In this document: piece by piece, positions 44,891-54,634 of the stretch
Numbering within the stretch: position 1 is the first letter of the stretch
How the letters are laid out: each line of letters opens with the position of its first letter
Assembly (NCBI RefSeq): GCF_902150045.1
Contig: NZ_CABFVU010000005.1
Coordinates: 248,001 to 312,000 of the forward strand
Direction: 5' to 3'
Length of the DNA stretch: 64,000 bases
Source: Chitinophaga polysaccharea
Lineage (GTDB): Bacteria > Bacteroidota > Bacteroidia > Chitinophagales > Chitinophagaceae
Position numbers and translations under genes: made by a program
The notes under the pieces: model-generated
The model's database searches: none
What the model saw: only the letters and a program-made list of their open reading frames with translations
What the model was told of the DNA's origin: nothing

Positions 44891-46351
44891 TTATTGAAGA
44901 TATCCCGGGTTGGGAGTAAGGTTAGGATTTTGCAGCAGGTCGCCGGGCGGAATAGGCCAATACGCCATGTAACTTTTCCAGGTGGTTAATTTGATGGGCG
45001 CTACAACAGCCATTACGGCATCAATGGTACCGGTACGTTTCAGGTCGAAGAAACGGTGGCCGCTTTCTGTGAACAGTTCCGTTTGCCGTTCCCGGGCAAT
45101 GGCGGCAACGAGAACAGCCTGGTTGCTGTTGGGTAAGGCTTGCAGCCCGGCACGCAGGCGTACAACGTTCAGGTCTTCCACTGCAGTGCTTTTATTTTGC
45201 ATGGCCCTCGCTTCTGCACGGATCAGGTATTGTTCCGAAAGCCGCAGCAGCACCTGGTATTCTGCATTGGGTACGGCAGATTTATATTTGGCGGGGAAGT
45301 AGTAAGTGACCGCCGGACTGGTAGAAGTGGCGGCAACCGTTGAGGTACGCGTCCAACTGGTAAAACGCTGGTCCCCGTTCTCAAAGGTATTGAGCAAAAT
45401 GCTGCTCAGCGCCACGAAAACGCTGGAGGAAGCAGGTGTTTGCGGCGGCGTGATAGTAGCCGGCATGCCATTATTGTAGTAGGAATATTCACTGGTTGTT
45501 TTCGGGTTGTTGGTAGCCAGCGCCCAGATGGTTTCTTTGCTGTTGGCAAGGAATACCTTATCCGGCGCAGGCATCTCATAATTCGTGTTGCCGATCAGTG
45601 CAGTAGCCTGCGCCTCTGCATTGGCCCAGTCTTTCGCATACAGGTATACCCTGGCCAGCATGGCTGTAGCTACCGCTTTATTAGGGCGAAATCGATTAGG
45701 AGTGGTGATGCCATAACCGTTTTTATATTCATCGCTCAGCAGCGATTGCGCCATTTTAAGATCGGCAATGATCTGCTTGTATACATCTGCTTCCGGTGCG
45801 CGCGACAACCGGTTGTTTATTGCGTAGTCGTTTGTTAGCGCAAGCGGTACAGGTCCGTAGATATTGACCAGGTAATAGTAGAAATACGCGCGGAGGAAAT
45901 AGCACTCGCCCAGCCATTGATCTTTATAAACCAGGTTGCCTTTGCTGGTATTGATACCATCAATAGCGGTGTTAACTGTGAAAAGCTGCTTATACAAATC
46001 TGCCCAGTTGCCGCTTTGCCCGCTTTGAACCGCATTTTTATAAAACACATCTGCAAAGTTACCAGACAGCAGGCTTTTGAGCTCATCGGTATACAAGCCC
46101 ATGGTATAACCTATATTGCCGCTCGCGTTGCCGGTAAAAGGGCCGGAGCTGTTCATGGCCAGGTAAAGGCCTGTAACAACCGTGGACACCATGTTGTCGT
46201 TGGAATAAACATCGGCAGCCGCAATGGTGTTGGCGGGCAGCTGAGTGCCGTCCAGGTAGGATTCACAGCTGCTTAGCGTGAAGGTAAGCATCGCTGCAGC
46301 AGCAAGCAGGCATTTTGGTAAGCTATGATCAGTATGAAATATCATCTTCAT
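44891..46351 (-). CDS. SusD/RagB-family lipoprotein (sigma/FecR-controlled locus)
   Basis: A 486-residue SusD with lipobox LSSC and ESYLDGTQLP at the mature N-terminus. Typical blocks: ECYFLRAYFYYYLVNIYGPVP (SusC-contact helix), RVYLYAKDWANAEAQA, QVLLRLSEQYLIRAEARA and the end RQTELFTESGHRFFDLKRTG with PIPPGDLLQNPNLTPNPGY. It follows the SusC stop by 10 bases, so the two are translationally close. Ligand unknown; no glycoside hydrolase is in this operon. Confidence 0.93.
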   Translation of the reverse strand: MKMIFHTDHSLPKCLLAAAAMLTFTLSSCESYLDGTQLPANTIAAADVYSNDNMVSTVVTGLYLAMNSSGPFTGNASGNIGYTMGLYTDELKSLLSGNFADVFYKNAVQSGQSGNWADLYKQLFTVNTAIDGINTSKGNLVYKDQWLGECYFLRAYFYYYLVNIYGPVPLALTNDYAINNRLSRAPEADVYKQIIADLKMAQSLLSDEYKNGYGITTPNRFRPNKAVATAMLARVYLYAKDWANAEAQATALIGNTNYEMPAPDKVFLANSKETIWALATNNPKTTSEYSYYNNGMPATITPPQTPASSSVFVALSSILLNTFENGDQRFTSWTRTSTVAATSTSPAVTYYFPAKYKSAVPNAEYQVLLRLSEQYLIRAEARAMQNKSTAVEDLNVVRLRAGLQALPNSNQAVLVAAIARERQTELFTESGHRFFDLKRTGTIDAVMAVVAPIKLTTWKSYMAYWPIPPGDLLQNPNLTPNPGYLQ

Positions 46352-46361
46352 TTTCTCTACA

Positions 46362-49300
46362 TTAAAGTGTTACATTAATTCCGGCTGTAAATACGCGCAA
46401 TGGAGGAATTACGCCGGCGTTCAGGTTCTCCGGGTCGAGGCCGTCGAAGTTGGAAATGGTAAGCAGGTTTTGTCCCTGGAGGTAAACCGACAGGTTTTTC
46501 AGATGCAGCATTTTATTTACTTCAGGGCTGAAGCTATAGCGTATGCTTACGTTTTGCAGCCTTGCATAAGTAGCATTGCTGTATGCCCCGGTACTTTCCT
46601 GCAGTAGCCACTGCCGGAATATGCTGGTGAACTGGGAGCTTAGTTTGGGAATATCGGTTACATCACCCGGTTGCTGCCAGCGGCGCAGCCACATGGTGGA
46701 CCCATTCAGGCCGTATAAGCCAAAAGGAAAGGCAGTTTGTCCAAGGAAGTTTTTACCTGTCCGGCTGGTAAAGCTGAATGAAAAGTCGAAGGTGAGCCGC
46801 TTATAGGTAAAGGAGTTTTGCAGTCCCCCGAAATATTTCGGGGCCAGGTCTACAAATTCAGTTTTATCTGCCCGTGTTAATCCTCCTGTGAAATCTGAAA
46901 CATTGCCTTTTGCATCAGTGAAGCTGTAGTAGCCTGTTTCAGGGTTTACCCCGTTGTATTTATAAAGTAATATCCCGGTAACCGGTTTGTTCAGCACATA
47001 GTTCGAATTCTGGTTACTTTGAGATGGAAGCCGCAGCAGCTTGCTCTTTGGTACAGAAATGTTGAACCGTGTTGACCAGGTAAAATTTTTGCTTTTGATA
47101 TTGGTGGTGCTAAGACTGGCTTCCCAGCCACTGGTGCGGATCAGCGCATCAGAGTTCAGGGTATAGCTGGTATAACCCGTAACGCTCGACAGGGGCTGTC
47201 CGAGCAGCTGGTTGCCGGCGCGGTTATGATAATAACTAACATCGGTTGTAATCCTGTCGTTGAAGAAACCCAGCTCCAGGCCGGCTTCTGAATTAAAGTT
47301 ACGTTCCCAGTTCAACAGGGGATTGGGAAGGGAGTTGGGAGATAATCCTACCTTACCATCATAGGAGCCACCGGTCACACTATAAGTACCAAGATAGCGG
47401 AAGTCGCCAATGGCATCGCCGCCTACTACGCCGCTGCTCACTCTTAACTTACCAAAGCTGAGCCAGGGCAGGTTGTCCTTTACCAGCTTTTCCCCGCTGA
47501 AGATCCAGGCCAGCGCTGCAGAACCAAAATTTCCTATACGGCGCCCCGGGCCGAATTTAGTGGAACCATCCCTCCGTGTATTAATATCGATAATATATTT
47601 ATCATCCCAAACAAATTTTATAATCCCATACATACCGATAGACCTGTACTCGGTGAGATTATAATCGGTTGTTACGGTAGACCCGGCGGAAGGATTGTTC
47701 AGCAAAGCATCTGATGGAAAACCTTTCCCGGTGATCTCATCAAAATAGGTTACCTGGTTGTTCACTTCACCGCCCAGTTTAATACTCAGATCACCTTTCT
47801 TACCAATTAAGGTATTGTATTCGCCATAAGGTGAAATAGTGATAGAGCGGGTATTATACTGGTGAAGAATACCTACTGTTTGCGTAGCTGCCTGGGTGTT
47901 GGTAGGATTAATGGTAGAAGTGGGATAGCCGATCAGTTCTTTCCCGGAAATCGTATTATACCCGAAAATACTGCGAAGGGTCACCTTCTTAACAGGTTTG
48001 TAGGTAAGTGTAGCATTGGCAAGCAGGTTATTGGTCACGTTTTTATACAACCTGTTTGCATTACTTGCGGTGCCGCTGCTGTTAACGTCATTCCCGATGG
48101 ATGCCCAGTTGAGGCTGCCGTCTTTATTATAAGCCGGCGGCGCATTGGGCGGTGTGAGCGCGCTAACGGAGAAGTCGTATGGCACCATATCATTTTTGGA
48201 GGAGAGATAAGTACCGGTAATGCCCATCGTGAATTTATTGTTTGCCGAGTTTGTGTTTAATGAAAACCTGAGAGAGCCATCCCTGTTTGATCCTTTATGG
48301 CGCTGGATGTTACCCATATCACGGAGACTTCCGCTGATAAGATAAGTAGTGTTCTGCGCGCCGCCGCTGTAAGTGAGATTGGCATTGGTGGTGGCTGCGG
48401 ACTTTCCCATAAACTCCTTTCTCCAGTTCGTGTAGCGGTCGGCCGGCCAGGTACCATTCAGGTCATTATCGCTGGCAGATATATCCAGGCCATCATTCTT
48501 TATTGCTTCGCGGCGCAGCATCAGGTATTGCTGGGTATTAAGCAGGGGAGGCGTTTGGCCGCTGACCGATACGCCTGTATAGATATTGGCGTTAAAGGAT
48601 TGCTGGGCCGACCTGGATTTTTTTGTGGTGATGAGAATTACGCCATAGGCGCCGGAAGAGCCATAGATAGCGGTGGCATCCACATCTTTGAGCACATCGA
48701 TGCTTTCAATATCGTTTGGATTGATGTAGTTTAAGCCGCTGCCGCCCTGCAGGAAATCCTGCGTACCATAGGCGGTGTTGGTAGAAAGGGGCAATGTGCC
48801 ACCGGGAAAACGTACGCCATCCACAATGATCAGCGGCTGTGTGGCGCCGGTGGTAAGATTGGCGGAGCCGCGCATCCTGATGGTAAAAGCGCCTCCCGGC
48901 TGACCGGTCACCTGTTGTATAAACAGACCCGGTACTTTGCCCTGTAATGCTTCCAGCACATTGTTTACCGGGTTCTTGGCTATTTCTTTAGCTGTAATAG
49001 TAGTAATGTTACCCGCGTTAAATCTTTTTGTAGTGGTACCATAGGCAGTTATCTGTACTTCATCAATAGGAGAAGTGCTCACAGCAAGCTGTATGATGAG
49101 CGCCGAAGGATTTCCGGATACCAGTTTCGAGGAACCGGCCCGGGAAGTATTCTCCTCCTTATCCTGCTGCCCGGCATTCACCACCTGTACATGATCACCT
49201 GTGAAACGAAGGGTGAGCGGAGCGAATCCTACGGCAGATATCTTAAGCACATCTCCCTCACTGGCATCAATGGAAAAATAGCCATTAGCCGTGGAAGTAG

Positions 49301-49859
49301 TGCCTTTCTTTGTACCGGTTATTACCACGTTCACTCCCGCCAGAGGTTGTCCGTCGGAAGAGCGGACAATACCTCTTACAGGAATAAGCGTGTTAATATA
49401 GGAAGCGGAAGGAGAAGGCGTTTTAACAGGAGCTGCGGGCGCCACTTTCCGGGAAACAAGGATCGTTTTGCCCTCTATCACATACTCCAATGGCTGGGTT
49501 TTAAAAATATCGTTTAACAGGTCTGTGAGGGGCTGGTCCTTAACAGACAGCGATACCGGCCTGGAATCGGCCAGCACTCCTTTCTGGTTAAGCAACACAT
49601 AGCCCGTCTGTTTTTTAATGACAGCAAACACCTGTTTTAAACTCAGGTTCCTGCCTGAAATAGTGACGTTTTGCGCCATACTGGTGGCCTGGGCATGAAT
49701 AAAAGCGGCCGTTAATAGTAAGGTAGTTAATTTCATAACCTTAAAGATTTTGGTAGGCGATCCTTTTTTTAAGGAGGCGCTGGATCCGGCTTTCGCGGAT
49801 CGGGCAATGCCCTGGCATTCCCCCTGGTTGGCGGGGGGGCAATAGCATTTTTTTTGCAT
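46362..49859 (-). CDS. SusC-family TonB-dependent receptor with N-terminal STN signalling domain
   Basis: About 1165 residues. The start chosen is MQKKCYCP at 49859, the usual N-terminus of STN-type SusC in Chitinophagaceae; 49736 (MKLTTLLLT) is the start of the signal sequence and 49901 is the longest frame. Domains: STN (about 70-120; SLKQVFAVIKKQTGYVLL, LTDLLNDIFKTQPL), CarboxypepD_reg (VRSSDGQPLAGVNVVI), plug (IRMRGSANLTTGATQPLIIVDG) and barrel ending NVTL. The STN domain contacts FecR, so this receptor should signal to the sigma factor encoded at 51239-51823 when it binds its ligand. Confidence 0.93.
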   Translation of the reverse strand: MQKKCYCPPANQGECQGIARSAKAGSSASLKKGSPTKIFKVMKLTTLLLTAAFIHAQATSMAQNVTISGRNLSLKQVFAVIKKQTGYVLLNQKGVLADSRPVSLSVKDQPLTDLLNDIFKTQPLEYVIEGKTILVSRKVAPAAPVKTPSPSASYINTLIPVRGIVRSSDGQPLAGVNVVITGTKKGTTSTANGYFSIDASEGDVLKISAVGFAPLTLRFTGDHVQVVNAGQQDKEENTSRAGSSKLVSGNPSALIIQLAVSTSPIDEVQITAYGTTTKRFNAGNITTITAKEIAKNPVNNVLEALQGKVPGLFIQQVTGQPGGAFTIRMRGSANLTTGATQPLIIVDGVRFPGGTLPLSTNTAYGTQDFLQGGSGLNYINPNDIESIDVLKDVDATAIYGSSGAYGVILITTKKSRSAQQSFNANIYTGVSVSGQTPPLLNTQQYLMLRREAIKNDGLDISASDNDLNGTWPADRYTNWRKEFMGKSAATTNANLTYSGGAQNTTYLISGSLRDMGNIQRHKGSNRDGSLRFSLNTNSANNKFTMGITGTYLSSKNDMVPYDFSVSALTPPNAPPAYNKDGSLNWASIGNDVNSSGTASNANRLYKNVTNNLLANATLTYKPVKKVTLRSIFGYNTISGKELIGYPTSTINPTNTQAATQTVGILHQYNTRSITISPYGEYNTLIGKKGDLSIKLGGEVNNQVTYFDEITGKGFPSDALLNNPSAGSTVTTDYNLTEYRSIGMYGIIKFVWDDKYIIDINTRRDGSTKFGPGRRIGNFGSAALAWIFSGEKLVKDNLPWLSFGKLRVSSGVVGGDAIGDFRYLGTYSVTGGSYDGKVGLSPNSLPNPLLNWERNFNSEAGLELGFFNDRITTDVSYYHNRAGNQLLGQPLSSVTGYTSYTLNSDALIRTSGWEASLSTTNIKSKNFTWSTRFNISVPKSKLLRLPSQSNQNSNYVLNKPVTGILLYKYNGVNPETGYYSFTDAKGNVSDFTGGLTRADKTEFVDLAPKYFGGLQNSFTYKRLTFDFSFSFTSRTGKNFLGQTAFPFGLYGLNGSTMWLRRWQQPGDVTDIPKLSSQFTSIFRQWLLQESTGAYSNATYARLQNVSIRYSFSPEVNKMLHLKNLSVYLQGQNLLTISNFDGLDPENLNAGVIPPLRVFTAGINVTL

Positions 49860-49931
49860 AGATTTGCAGCAGATTTGGTTGTTAATAAAAGTGGTTGGCA
49901 AACCGTTTTTTGGACCAGCTGAATTTATCCA

Positions 49932-49965
49932 CCGTCACAGGCCTAAACTGTGACGGTTTTTTTTT
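49932..49965 (+). terminator. Hairpin with T-run between FecR and SusC genes
   Basis: CCGTCACAG and CTGTGACGG form a 9-pair stem with a 7-base loop, followed on the plus strand by nine T. No plus-strand gene precedes it. On the minus strand, where the operon runs, it has an A-run before the stem and no T-run after, so there it may act as an attenuator or an mRNA-stabilising hairpin rather than a terminator. Confidence 0.55.
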
Positions 49966-50021
49966 AAAAGCTGACCCGGTATATATTGTTATGCCGCTTA
50001 AAAGCAGCAGCACAGCATATT

Positions 50022-51191
50022 CTATTGGACAATCAATTTCCTGCCTTCAATTCGAAAGCGTACATCCGTTCTTTTCAGCATGATCAGTAAACCGTTTAAT
50101 GATACATCTTTGGTCATCTCCCCTTCAAATTCAATATCGGGAACACCATTTTCATACACTACCTCTATATCGTACCAGCGCTCCATCTGTCGCATGATTT
50201 CAGCCAGCGTGGCTCCATCGAAATAGAACAGTCCATTTTTCCAGGCAACCGCTTTTTCCGTATTCGCATTTGCCACCTTAATCCCGGTTATATCGGCATT
50301 GCTCAATTGCGCCTGCTGACCGGGACGAAGAACCACAGCTCCCGGTCCACGCCGGTTAGCCACAGAAACCCGTACCGATCCTTCCAGTAAGGTAGTGGCA
50401 ATAGATTGCTCATTTTCGTAGGCATTCACATTAAAATGAGTGCCCAGCACTTCTATTTCCGCTTTATTGTTTACCCTCACCCTGAAGGGGACAGAGGGGT
50501 TCTTTACCACTTCAAAGTAGGCTTCGCCGGTCACTTCCACTTTTCTTTCCTTACCGGGAAACACGGTAGGATAGCGTATTGAGCTGGCTGCATTTAACCA
50601 TACCAGGGTGCCATCAGGTAAAGTAAGACGGAATTGCCTGCCTCTCGGGGTCGACATCGTATTAAATACCACTTCTCCATTCGTATTGCCCGTGGGATCA
50701 TACGCAACCAGCCCGTTGGCCAGCACCACCTGTGCGCCGTTCTGTTTGGCAATAACGCCATTGCCGAGGCTGTCCAGCTTTATTTTGGAGCCATCGGCCA
50801 GGGTAAGGGTAGCGCCCTCCCTGCCGGGGCCTATGTCTGTGGCTTTAGCCGCTATAGCTACGGTGTGTGTATTTTTTTTATGGACTGTCCAGTAGTAAGC
50901 ACCGGCGGCAAGCACCAGCAAAACCGACGCAGCGGCCCAGCTCCAGCGGGGCAGGAAATGAATGCGGCGAACAGGCTTATCGCTGTTTAGTGCCTGCTGC
51001 AACAGCCGCAGCAAGGCCTCATCCCGGGGGATGTTCATATCCGGTTCTCCCGCCAGCGCCTCAAATGCGGCCTGCAATGCCTCCTGGTGAGCAGGGGCTT
51101 GTAACAGGCGCTGGAACTCTTCCTGCTCTGCTTCGCCCAGGCTTTTTTCCAGGTACCGCCCGGTAAGATAATATATGCGTGTATTGTCCAT
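50022..51191 (-). CDS. FecR-family anti-sigma factor
   Basis: About 389 residues from MDNTRIYYL (51191); the longer frame from 51239 overlaps the sigma-factor stop. N-terminal cytoplasmic helices (YLTGRYLEKSLGEAEQEEF) bind the sigma factor, one membrane segment lies near residues 85-102 (WAAASVLLVLAAGAYYW), and the periplasmic part carries the FecR domain (VVFNTMSTPRGRQFRLTLPD, VWLNAASSIRYP, VEVTGEAYFEVVKN) and a C-terminal DUF4974 (LAEIMRQMERWYDIEVVYEN; FRIEGRKLIVQ). It relays the signal from the STN-type SusC to the ECF sigma factor. Confidence 0.95.
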   Translation of the reverse strand: MDNTRIYYLTGRYLEKSLGEAEQEEFQRLLQAPAHQEALQAAFEALAGEPDMNIPRDEALLRLLQQALNSDKPVRRIHFLPRWSWAAASVLLVLAAGAYYWTVHKKNTHTVAIAAKATDIGPGREGATLTLADGSKIKLDSLGNGVIAKQNGAQVVLANGLVAYDPTGNTNGEVVFNTMSTPRGRQFRLTLPDGTLVWLNAASSIRYPTVFPGKERKVEVTGEAYFEVVKNPSVPFRVRVNNKAEIEVLGTHFNVNAYENEQSIATTLLEGSVRVSVANRRGPGAVVLRPGQQAQLSNADITGIKVANANTEKAVAWKNGLFYFDGATLAEIMRQMERWYDIEVVYENGVPDIEFEGEMTKDVSLNGLLIMLKRTDVRFRIEGRKLIVQ

Positions 51192-51238
51192 ACTCTGATA
51201 ATAAGATGCGCGGGAAAATGAGTTGTCACTATCCGGCA

Positions 51239-51823
51239 CTAAAAAAATAAAAAAATAATAATGACCGGCAGCCGTATAGCCTGTGGCAGGAAGCTGCGGA
51301 TAGTTTGGAGGGCGGCGCTCAGCGCATTGCGTACATACCCGTCTGAAAGGCCAAGTTGAGCAGCTATTTCTTTTGTAGGCATACCTTTTTCCCTGCTGAG
51401 CTCATAAATGGTACGGCGCTGGGGAGGCATTGACAGGAGCGCGTGCTTCACCGCATGTTGTATTTCCTTAACGGAAATAGTATGGAGTGCAAGGTTAAAA
51501 CTGGCATCTTCCTGTTTAAGGTTATCCAGTTTGGCATTGTATAAAGAAGTTTTTCGGAGATATTGCAAACATTCATGGATCATGACCTTCCTGAGCCATG
51601 GGCCGGGAGTTTGTACATCCGACAGCCGGTCCCGGTTCAGCCATATCTTAATAAAAAACTCCTGTAATACCTCCTGTTTTGCGGTTTCGCTCTGAAGCAT
51701 ACGCAAGGCGATGGCTGCTAATGGTGTGGAATAAAGATTAAACAGGATTGTGAAAGCAGCTTCATCTCCCTCTGCAATACGTAAAAGCAGCTCTTTTTCA
51801 TTATATGTTTGGTTGGATGACAA
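51239..51823 (-). CDS. ECF-type RNA polymerase sigma factor
   Basis: A 194-residue sigma factor. Region 2: LLLRIAEGDEAAFTILFNLY and QEVLQEFFIKIWLNRDRL. Region 4: LLSMPPQRRTIYELSREKGMPTKEIAAQLGLS, a clear HTH (quoted in part). The last residues are unusually hydrophobic (LPVIIIFLFF), a feature of many Bacteroidota FecI-type factors. First gene of the operon sigma-FecR-SusC-SusD-TlpA; the FecR start is 48 bases beyond its stop. It should direct RNA polymerase to this SusC operon when released. Confidence 0.93.
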   Translation of the reverse strand: MSSNQTYNEKELLLRIAEGDEAAFTILFNLYSTPLAAIALRMLQSETAKQEVLQEFFIKIWLNRDRLSDVQTPGPWLRKVMIHECLQYLRKTSLYNAKLDNLKQEDASFNLALHTISVKEIQHAVKHALLSMPPQRRTIYELSREKGMPTKEIAAQLGLSDGYVRNALSAALQTIRSFLPQAIRLPVIIIFLFF

Positions 51824-51911
51824 TTATCTTCAGAGGCCGGATTATTTTGCAAACTAGGGCAAAAAATTATAAGTAGGTAGTGATCCGTGTAATTATTTTT
51901 GTTGTATTGTT

Positions 51912-52358
51912 TTAATTCCCAAACAATGCCGCTTCGTTTATTACCTCCCAGGAGCCTTCCCTGATCTCTTCCTCCAGTTCTTTCCCATCCCATCCACAGT
52001 ACCCTATAAATATCCTGATATCATCAGCGGTAAGGGTATAGTTGTTGATCAGTTCCATCGCCGCTGCAAAATCCCCGCCCAGGCAAATGTTGCCGGTTAC
52101 CAGTTCACCATTTTTTATAAGATCGGGGCGTTGATGTATAAAATAAAGATGTTCCTGGTCCACCGGGCCTCCTTCATGTAACGGGAAGGGAATACTGTTT
52201 TTAAACTCTTCCAGCTCGTTTATGGCCCGGGGAAATACTTTATTGACCACAAATCCCAGGGCGCCTTTTTCATTCTTTTCAGTAATGAAAATGAGGGTGT
52301 CCTCGAAATAGGTGTTGTTGAGGAGGGAGGTGCTTTGTAAGAATATACCTGCGTTCAT
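51912..52358 (-). CDS. YqgE/AlgH-family protein
   Basis: About 148 residues from MNAGIFLQSTSL (52358); the ATG at 52376 would add six residues. Family features: IFLQSTSLLNNTYFEDTLIF, GALGFVVNKVF, HEGGPVDQEHLYFIH, ICLGGDF and the terminal FIGYCGWDGKELEEEI. YqgE/AlgH proteins are widespread cytoplasmic proteins of still unclear role. Monocistronic and divergent from the gene at 52477. Confidence 0.93.
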   Translation of the reverse strand: MNAGIFLQSTSLLNNTYFEDTLIFITEKNEKGALGFVVNKVFPRAINELEEFKNSIPFPLHEGGPVDQEHLYFIHQRPDLIKNGELVTGNICLGGDFAAAMELINNYTLTADDIRIFIGYCGWDGKELEEEIREGSWEVINEAALFGN

Positions 52359-52476
52359 GGGGTAAAAATAAAACAATGCCGGGAGCCCGGAAAAATATTT
52401 ATGAATGCCTTCGGATTGGCTTTTTGCTTACATTCAAATACCGTTGTTATTTTCAAAAGTTTAAATGTAAAGGAGC

Positions 52477-53178
52477 ATGGATTTTTTTGATAGTATAAAA
52501 AATATCTTTAGAAAGAAAAATAAAGAGATAAATGAAAGAACGTACGCAGGTACTGATGCACGTGTGGAGGCATATATAGAGAAGCATTTAAAAGAAGTGA
52601 ACAGTAGAATCCCCGGGTTGGAAGAACTTTATGGGACAGATTTTTACCAGTTTTTCTACAGGCCGGACGCGGGTGAGTTTATACGTAAAGAACTGTTGGA
52701 TGTACTTGGGATTTCACCAGTAGATTGCTTTGATAATGATCACTGGGAGGAAAAGCACCCGTTTAATTTCCCGGGACCTTTCTATACCGGGGAGTCCGAC
52801 ACCTGTGGCACAGGGGAAACAGAGGCGCCTTTCAATGTGCTGTTTGACGCTAATTGCATGGAGTATGTTTTCAGACAACCGAAAAATTATGCTGAATTAC
52901 TATGCGTGATTGATGCCGGGGCAGTGGAGGTTCGGGACAGTTATTCCTGTAATGGGAATAACCATTGGACGTATAGCGAATGTAAAAACTGGTGGGCAAA
53001 CAGGGAGAATCTTATACTCCAGTTATCTGATGCAGAACTAAGTAGCGTAAATAGAGGGAAGGAGCAGCTTTATATAAACTATCTTAATTCAGATGCAGCG
53101 CATGATTTGAGAAAGTATTGTTTTTTTCTTGAAAATAACTTTTATCCCGGCGAAGGAGTGGCATTGCCTGAGTTGTAA
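52477..53178 (+). CDS. Uncharacterised protein, 233 residues
   Basis: A soluble, acidic protein without signal peptide. A good ribosome site (AAAGGAG) precedes the ATG. It starts MDFFDSIKNIFRKKNKE and later shows FYRPDAGEFIRKELLD, a Cys-containing stretch DTCGTGETEAPF, SYSCNGNNHWTYSECKNWW, and FFLENNFYPGEG at the end. I do not recognise the family. Such orphan proteins often act as immunity proteins, but no toxin gene is seen nearby, so no function is proposed. Ends just before a bidirectional terminator. Confidence 0.65.
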   Translation: MDFFDSIKNIFRKKNKEINERTYAGTDARVEAYIEKHLKEVNSRIPGLEELYGTDFYQFFYRPDAGEFIRKELLDVLGISPVDCFDNDHWEEKHPFNFPGPFYTGESDTCGTGETEAPFNVLFDANCMEYVFRQPKNYAELLCVIDAGAVEVRDSYSCNGNNHWTYSECKNWWANRENLILQLSDAELSSVNRGKEQLYINYLNSDAAHDLRKYCFFLENNFYPGEGVALPEL

Positions 53179-53225
53179 GGCTGGCCTGAAATATAATGAG
53201 GTCGCTGCGCCTCGCTTAGGTGGGT

Positions 53226-53263
53226 AAGAAAAGGTGTATCATATTTTTGATACACCTTTTCTT
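53226..53263. terminator. Bidirectional Rho-independent terminator
   Basis: AGAAAAGGTGTATCA and TGATACACCTTTTCT form a 15-pair stem with a short T-rich loop, flanked by A- and T-rich tracts. It serves the gene ending at 53178 and the convergent GH27 gene ending at 53282. Confidence 0.85.
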
Positions 53264-53281
53264 TATCTTCAAAACACCAGG

Positions 53282-54634
53282 CTATTTCTTTTTGTCGATC
53301 CTGTACAACCCTGCACCATGACGGGCAATAGCCGGGGCGAAAGTCCCTGAAAAGCTGCCCATCCGTTTCCCGGACCAAAGATCCGTTATAACACAGGAGC
53401 CGGTAACGCCTAATGTGCTCAGGTCAACTTTAACAGCCGTGGCTGGCGTGGAAGGGTTATCAGCTGTATTGAATACTGCAAGATATTTTGCATCGGTAGC
53501 AGGATCTTCTGCCGTCCAGGCGGCCTTATCATCTTCTGTAAAAAGAGGACGGTTGCCTGTGCTGGTGTTTAATACTTTCAGTACATTCTTATTGGTGAGC
53601 AGGGATAATGTAAAAGGATCGTTGTCGGGAAGATTACCACCAAACATCAGGGGCGATTTAAAGATAGCCCATAAAGTCATGAGGGTGTATTGCTCATCTT
53701 TTGTAAACCCGCTCATACGGGGCTGTCCGCGTTCAGCACGGATACCGATACGGCCCAGTGGCAGCATGTCGCCATCAGGATACGCGCCCGGCGCTCTCCA
53801 TTTATTCCAGCGCTCAAATACCTGGAAATGTTCTTTCAGCTGTTTCCAGTTATCCCAGAAATCGCCCACGGTCCTCCACATGTTGGCATATTGCTGCACA
53901 TGAGCGGCATGGTCAATAGGCGTTTCACCCGGAGAGGTGCTTAATACTATTTTACGCCCGGTGCGGTCGATTGCTTTGCGGATCATTTCAATTTCCCCTG
54001 CAAAATAGATAGGGGAAGAAAGATCATCTACCTTTACAAAATCCAGTCCCCAGGCAGCATACATCTCAAAAAGGGAGTTATAATAAGCCTGCGCGCCTTC
54101 CTTTTCAGGAAGAATAGTGTACATGTCGTGCAGCCATAGGCATTGGCCTTCCTTGGAATATATATCTGCAGCCCGTGCGGAGCTGCCTTTCACCGGCAAA
54201 TTTTCCATAACGGCTTTAACAGGTATTCCTCTCATAATATGAATACCGAACTTTAATCCTTTGCTGTGGATATAGTCGGCGAGGGGTTTAAATCCCTGCC
54301 CGTTTTTAGAAGAAGGGAAGCGGTTTACTGCCGGTACAAATCTTCCATACTGGTCTATATTGTAATCAGGATCTGTTTCATTATAGCCATGCGATTTATC
54401 ATTGCTCACATACCATCTGATATCTACCACCACATACTCCCATCCGAAAGGCTTCAGGTATCTGGCCATATAGTCTGTGTTGGCCTTTACTTCTGCTTCT
54501 GTAACAGTAGGGCCATAACAATCCCAGCTGTTCCAGCCCATAGGAGGGCCCGGAGCCCATTTGTGAAAGTCCTGGCTCTGCCCGCGCTGCGCAAAAAATG
54601 TAGTAAGGATAATGAGAGCTAATAATCGCATCAT
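53282..54634 (-). CDS. GH27-family alpha-galactosidase
   Basis: A 450-residue secreted clan GH-D enzyme with signal peptide (ending RGQSQ). The barrel starts with PPMGWNSWDCYG, the family signature. Nucleophile Asp203 in FVKVDDLSSP (usually KYDNC) and acid/base Asp258 in MWRTVGDFWDNW. The C-terminal beta domain is short (~80 residues, KYLAVFNTADNPS to end). It would release terminal alpha-D-galactose (or a related alpha-galactoside). It is not in an operon with any PUL, and an AT-rich palindrome (ATAATTTAAATTAT, 54703-54716) in its upstream region may be an operator. Confidence 0.9.
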   Translation of the reverse strand: MMRLLALIILTTFFAQRGQSQDFHKWAPGPPMGWNSWDCYGPTVTEAEVKANTDYMARYLKPFGWEYVVVDIRWYVSNDKSHGYNETDPDYNIDQYGRFVPAVNRFPSSKNGQGFKPLADYIHSKGLKFGIHIMRGIPVKAVMENLPVKGSSARAADIYSKEGQCLWLHDMYTILPEKEGAQAYYNSLFEMYAAWGLDFVKVDDLSSPIYFAGEIEMIRKAIDRTGRKIVLSTSPGETPIDHAAHVQQYANMWRTVGDFWDNWKQLKEHFQVFERWNKWRAPGAYPDGDMLPLGRIGIRAERGQPRMSGFTKDEQYTLMTLWAIFKSPLMFGGNLPDNDPFTLSLLTNKNVLKVLNTSTGNRPLFTEDDKAAWTAEDPATDAKYLAVFNTADNPSTPATAVKVDLSTLGVTGSCVITDLWSGKRMGSFSGTFAPAIARHGAGLYRIDKKK

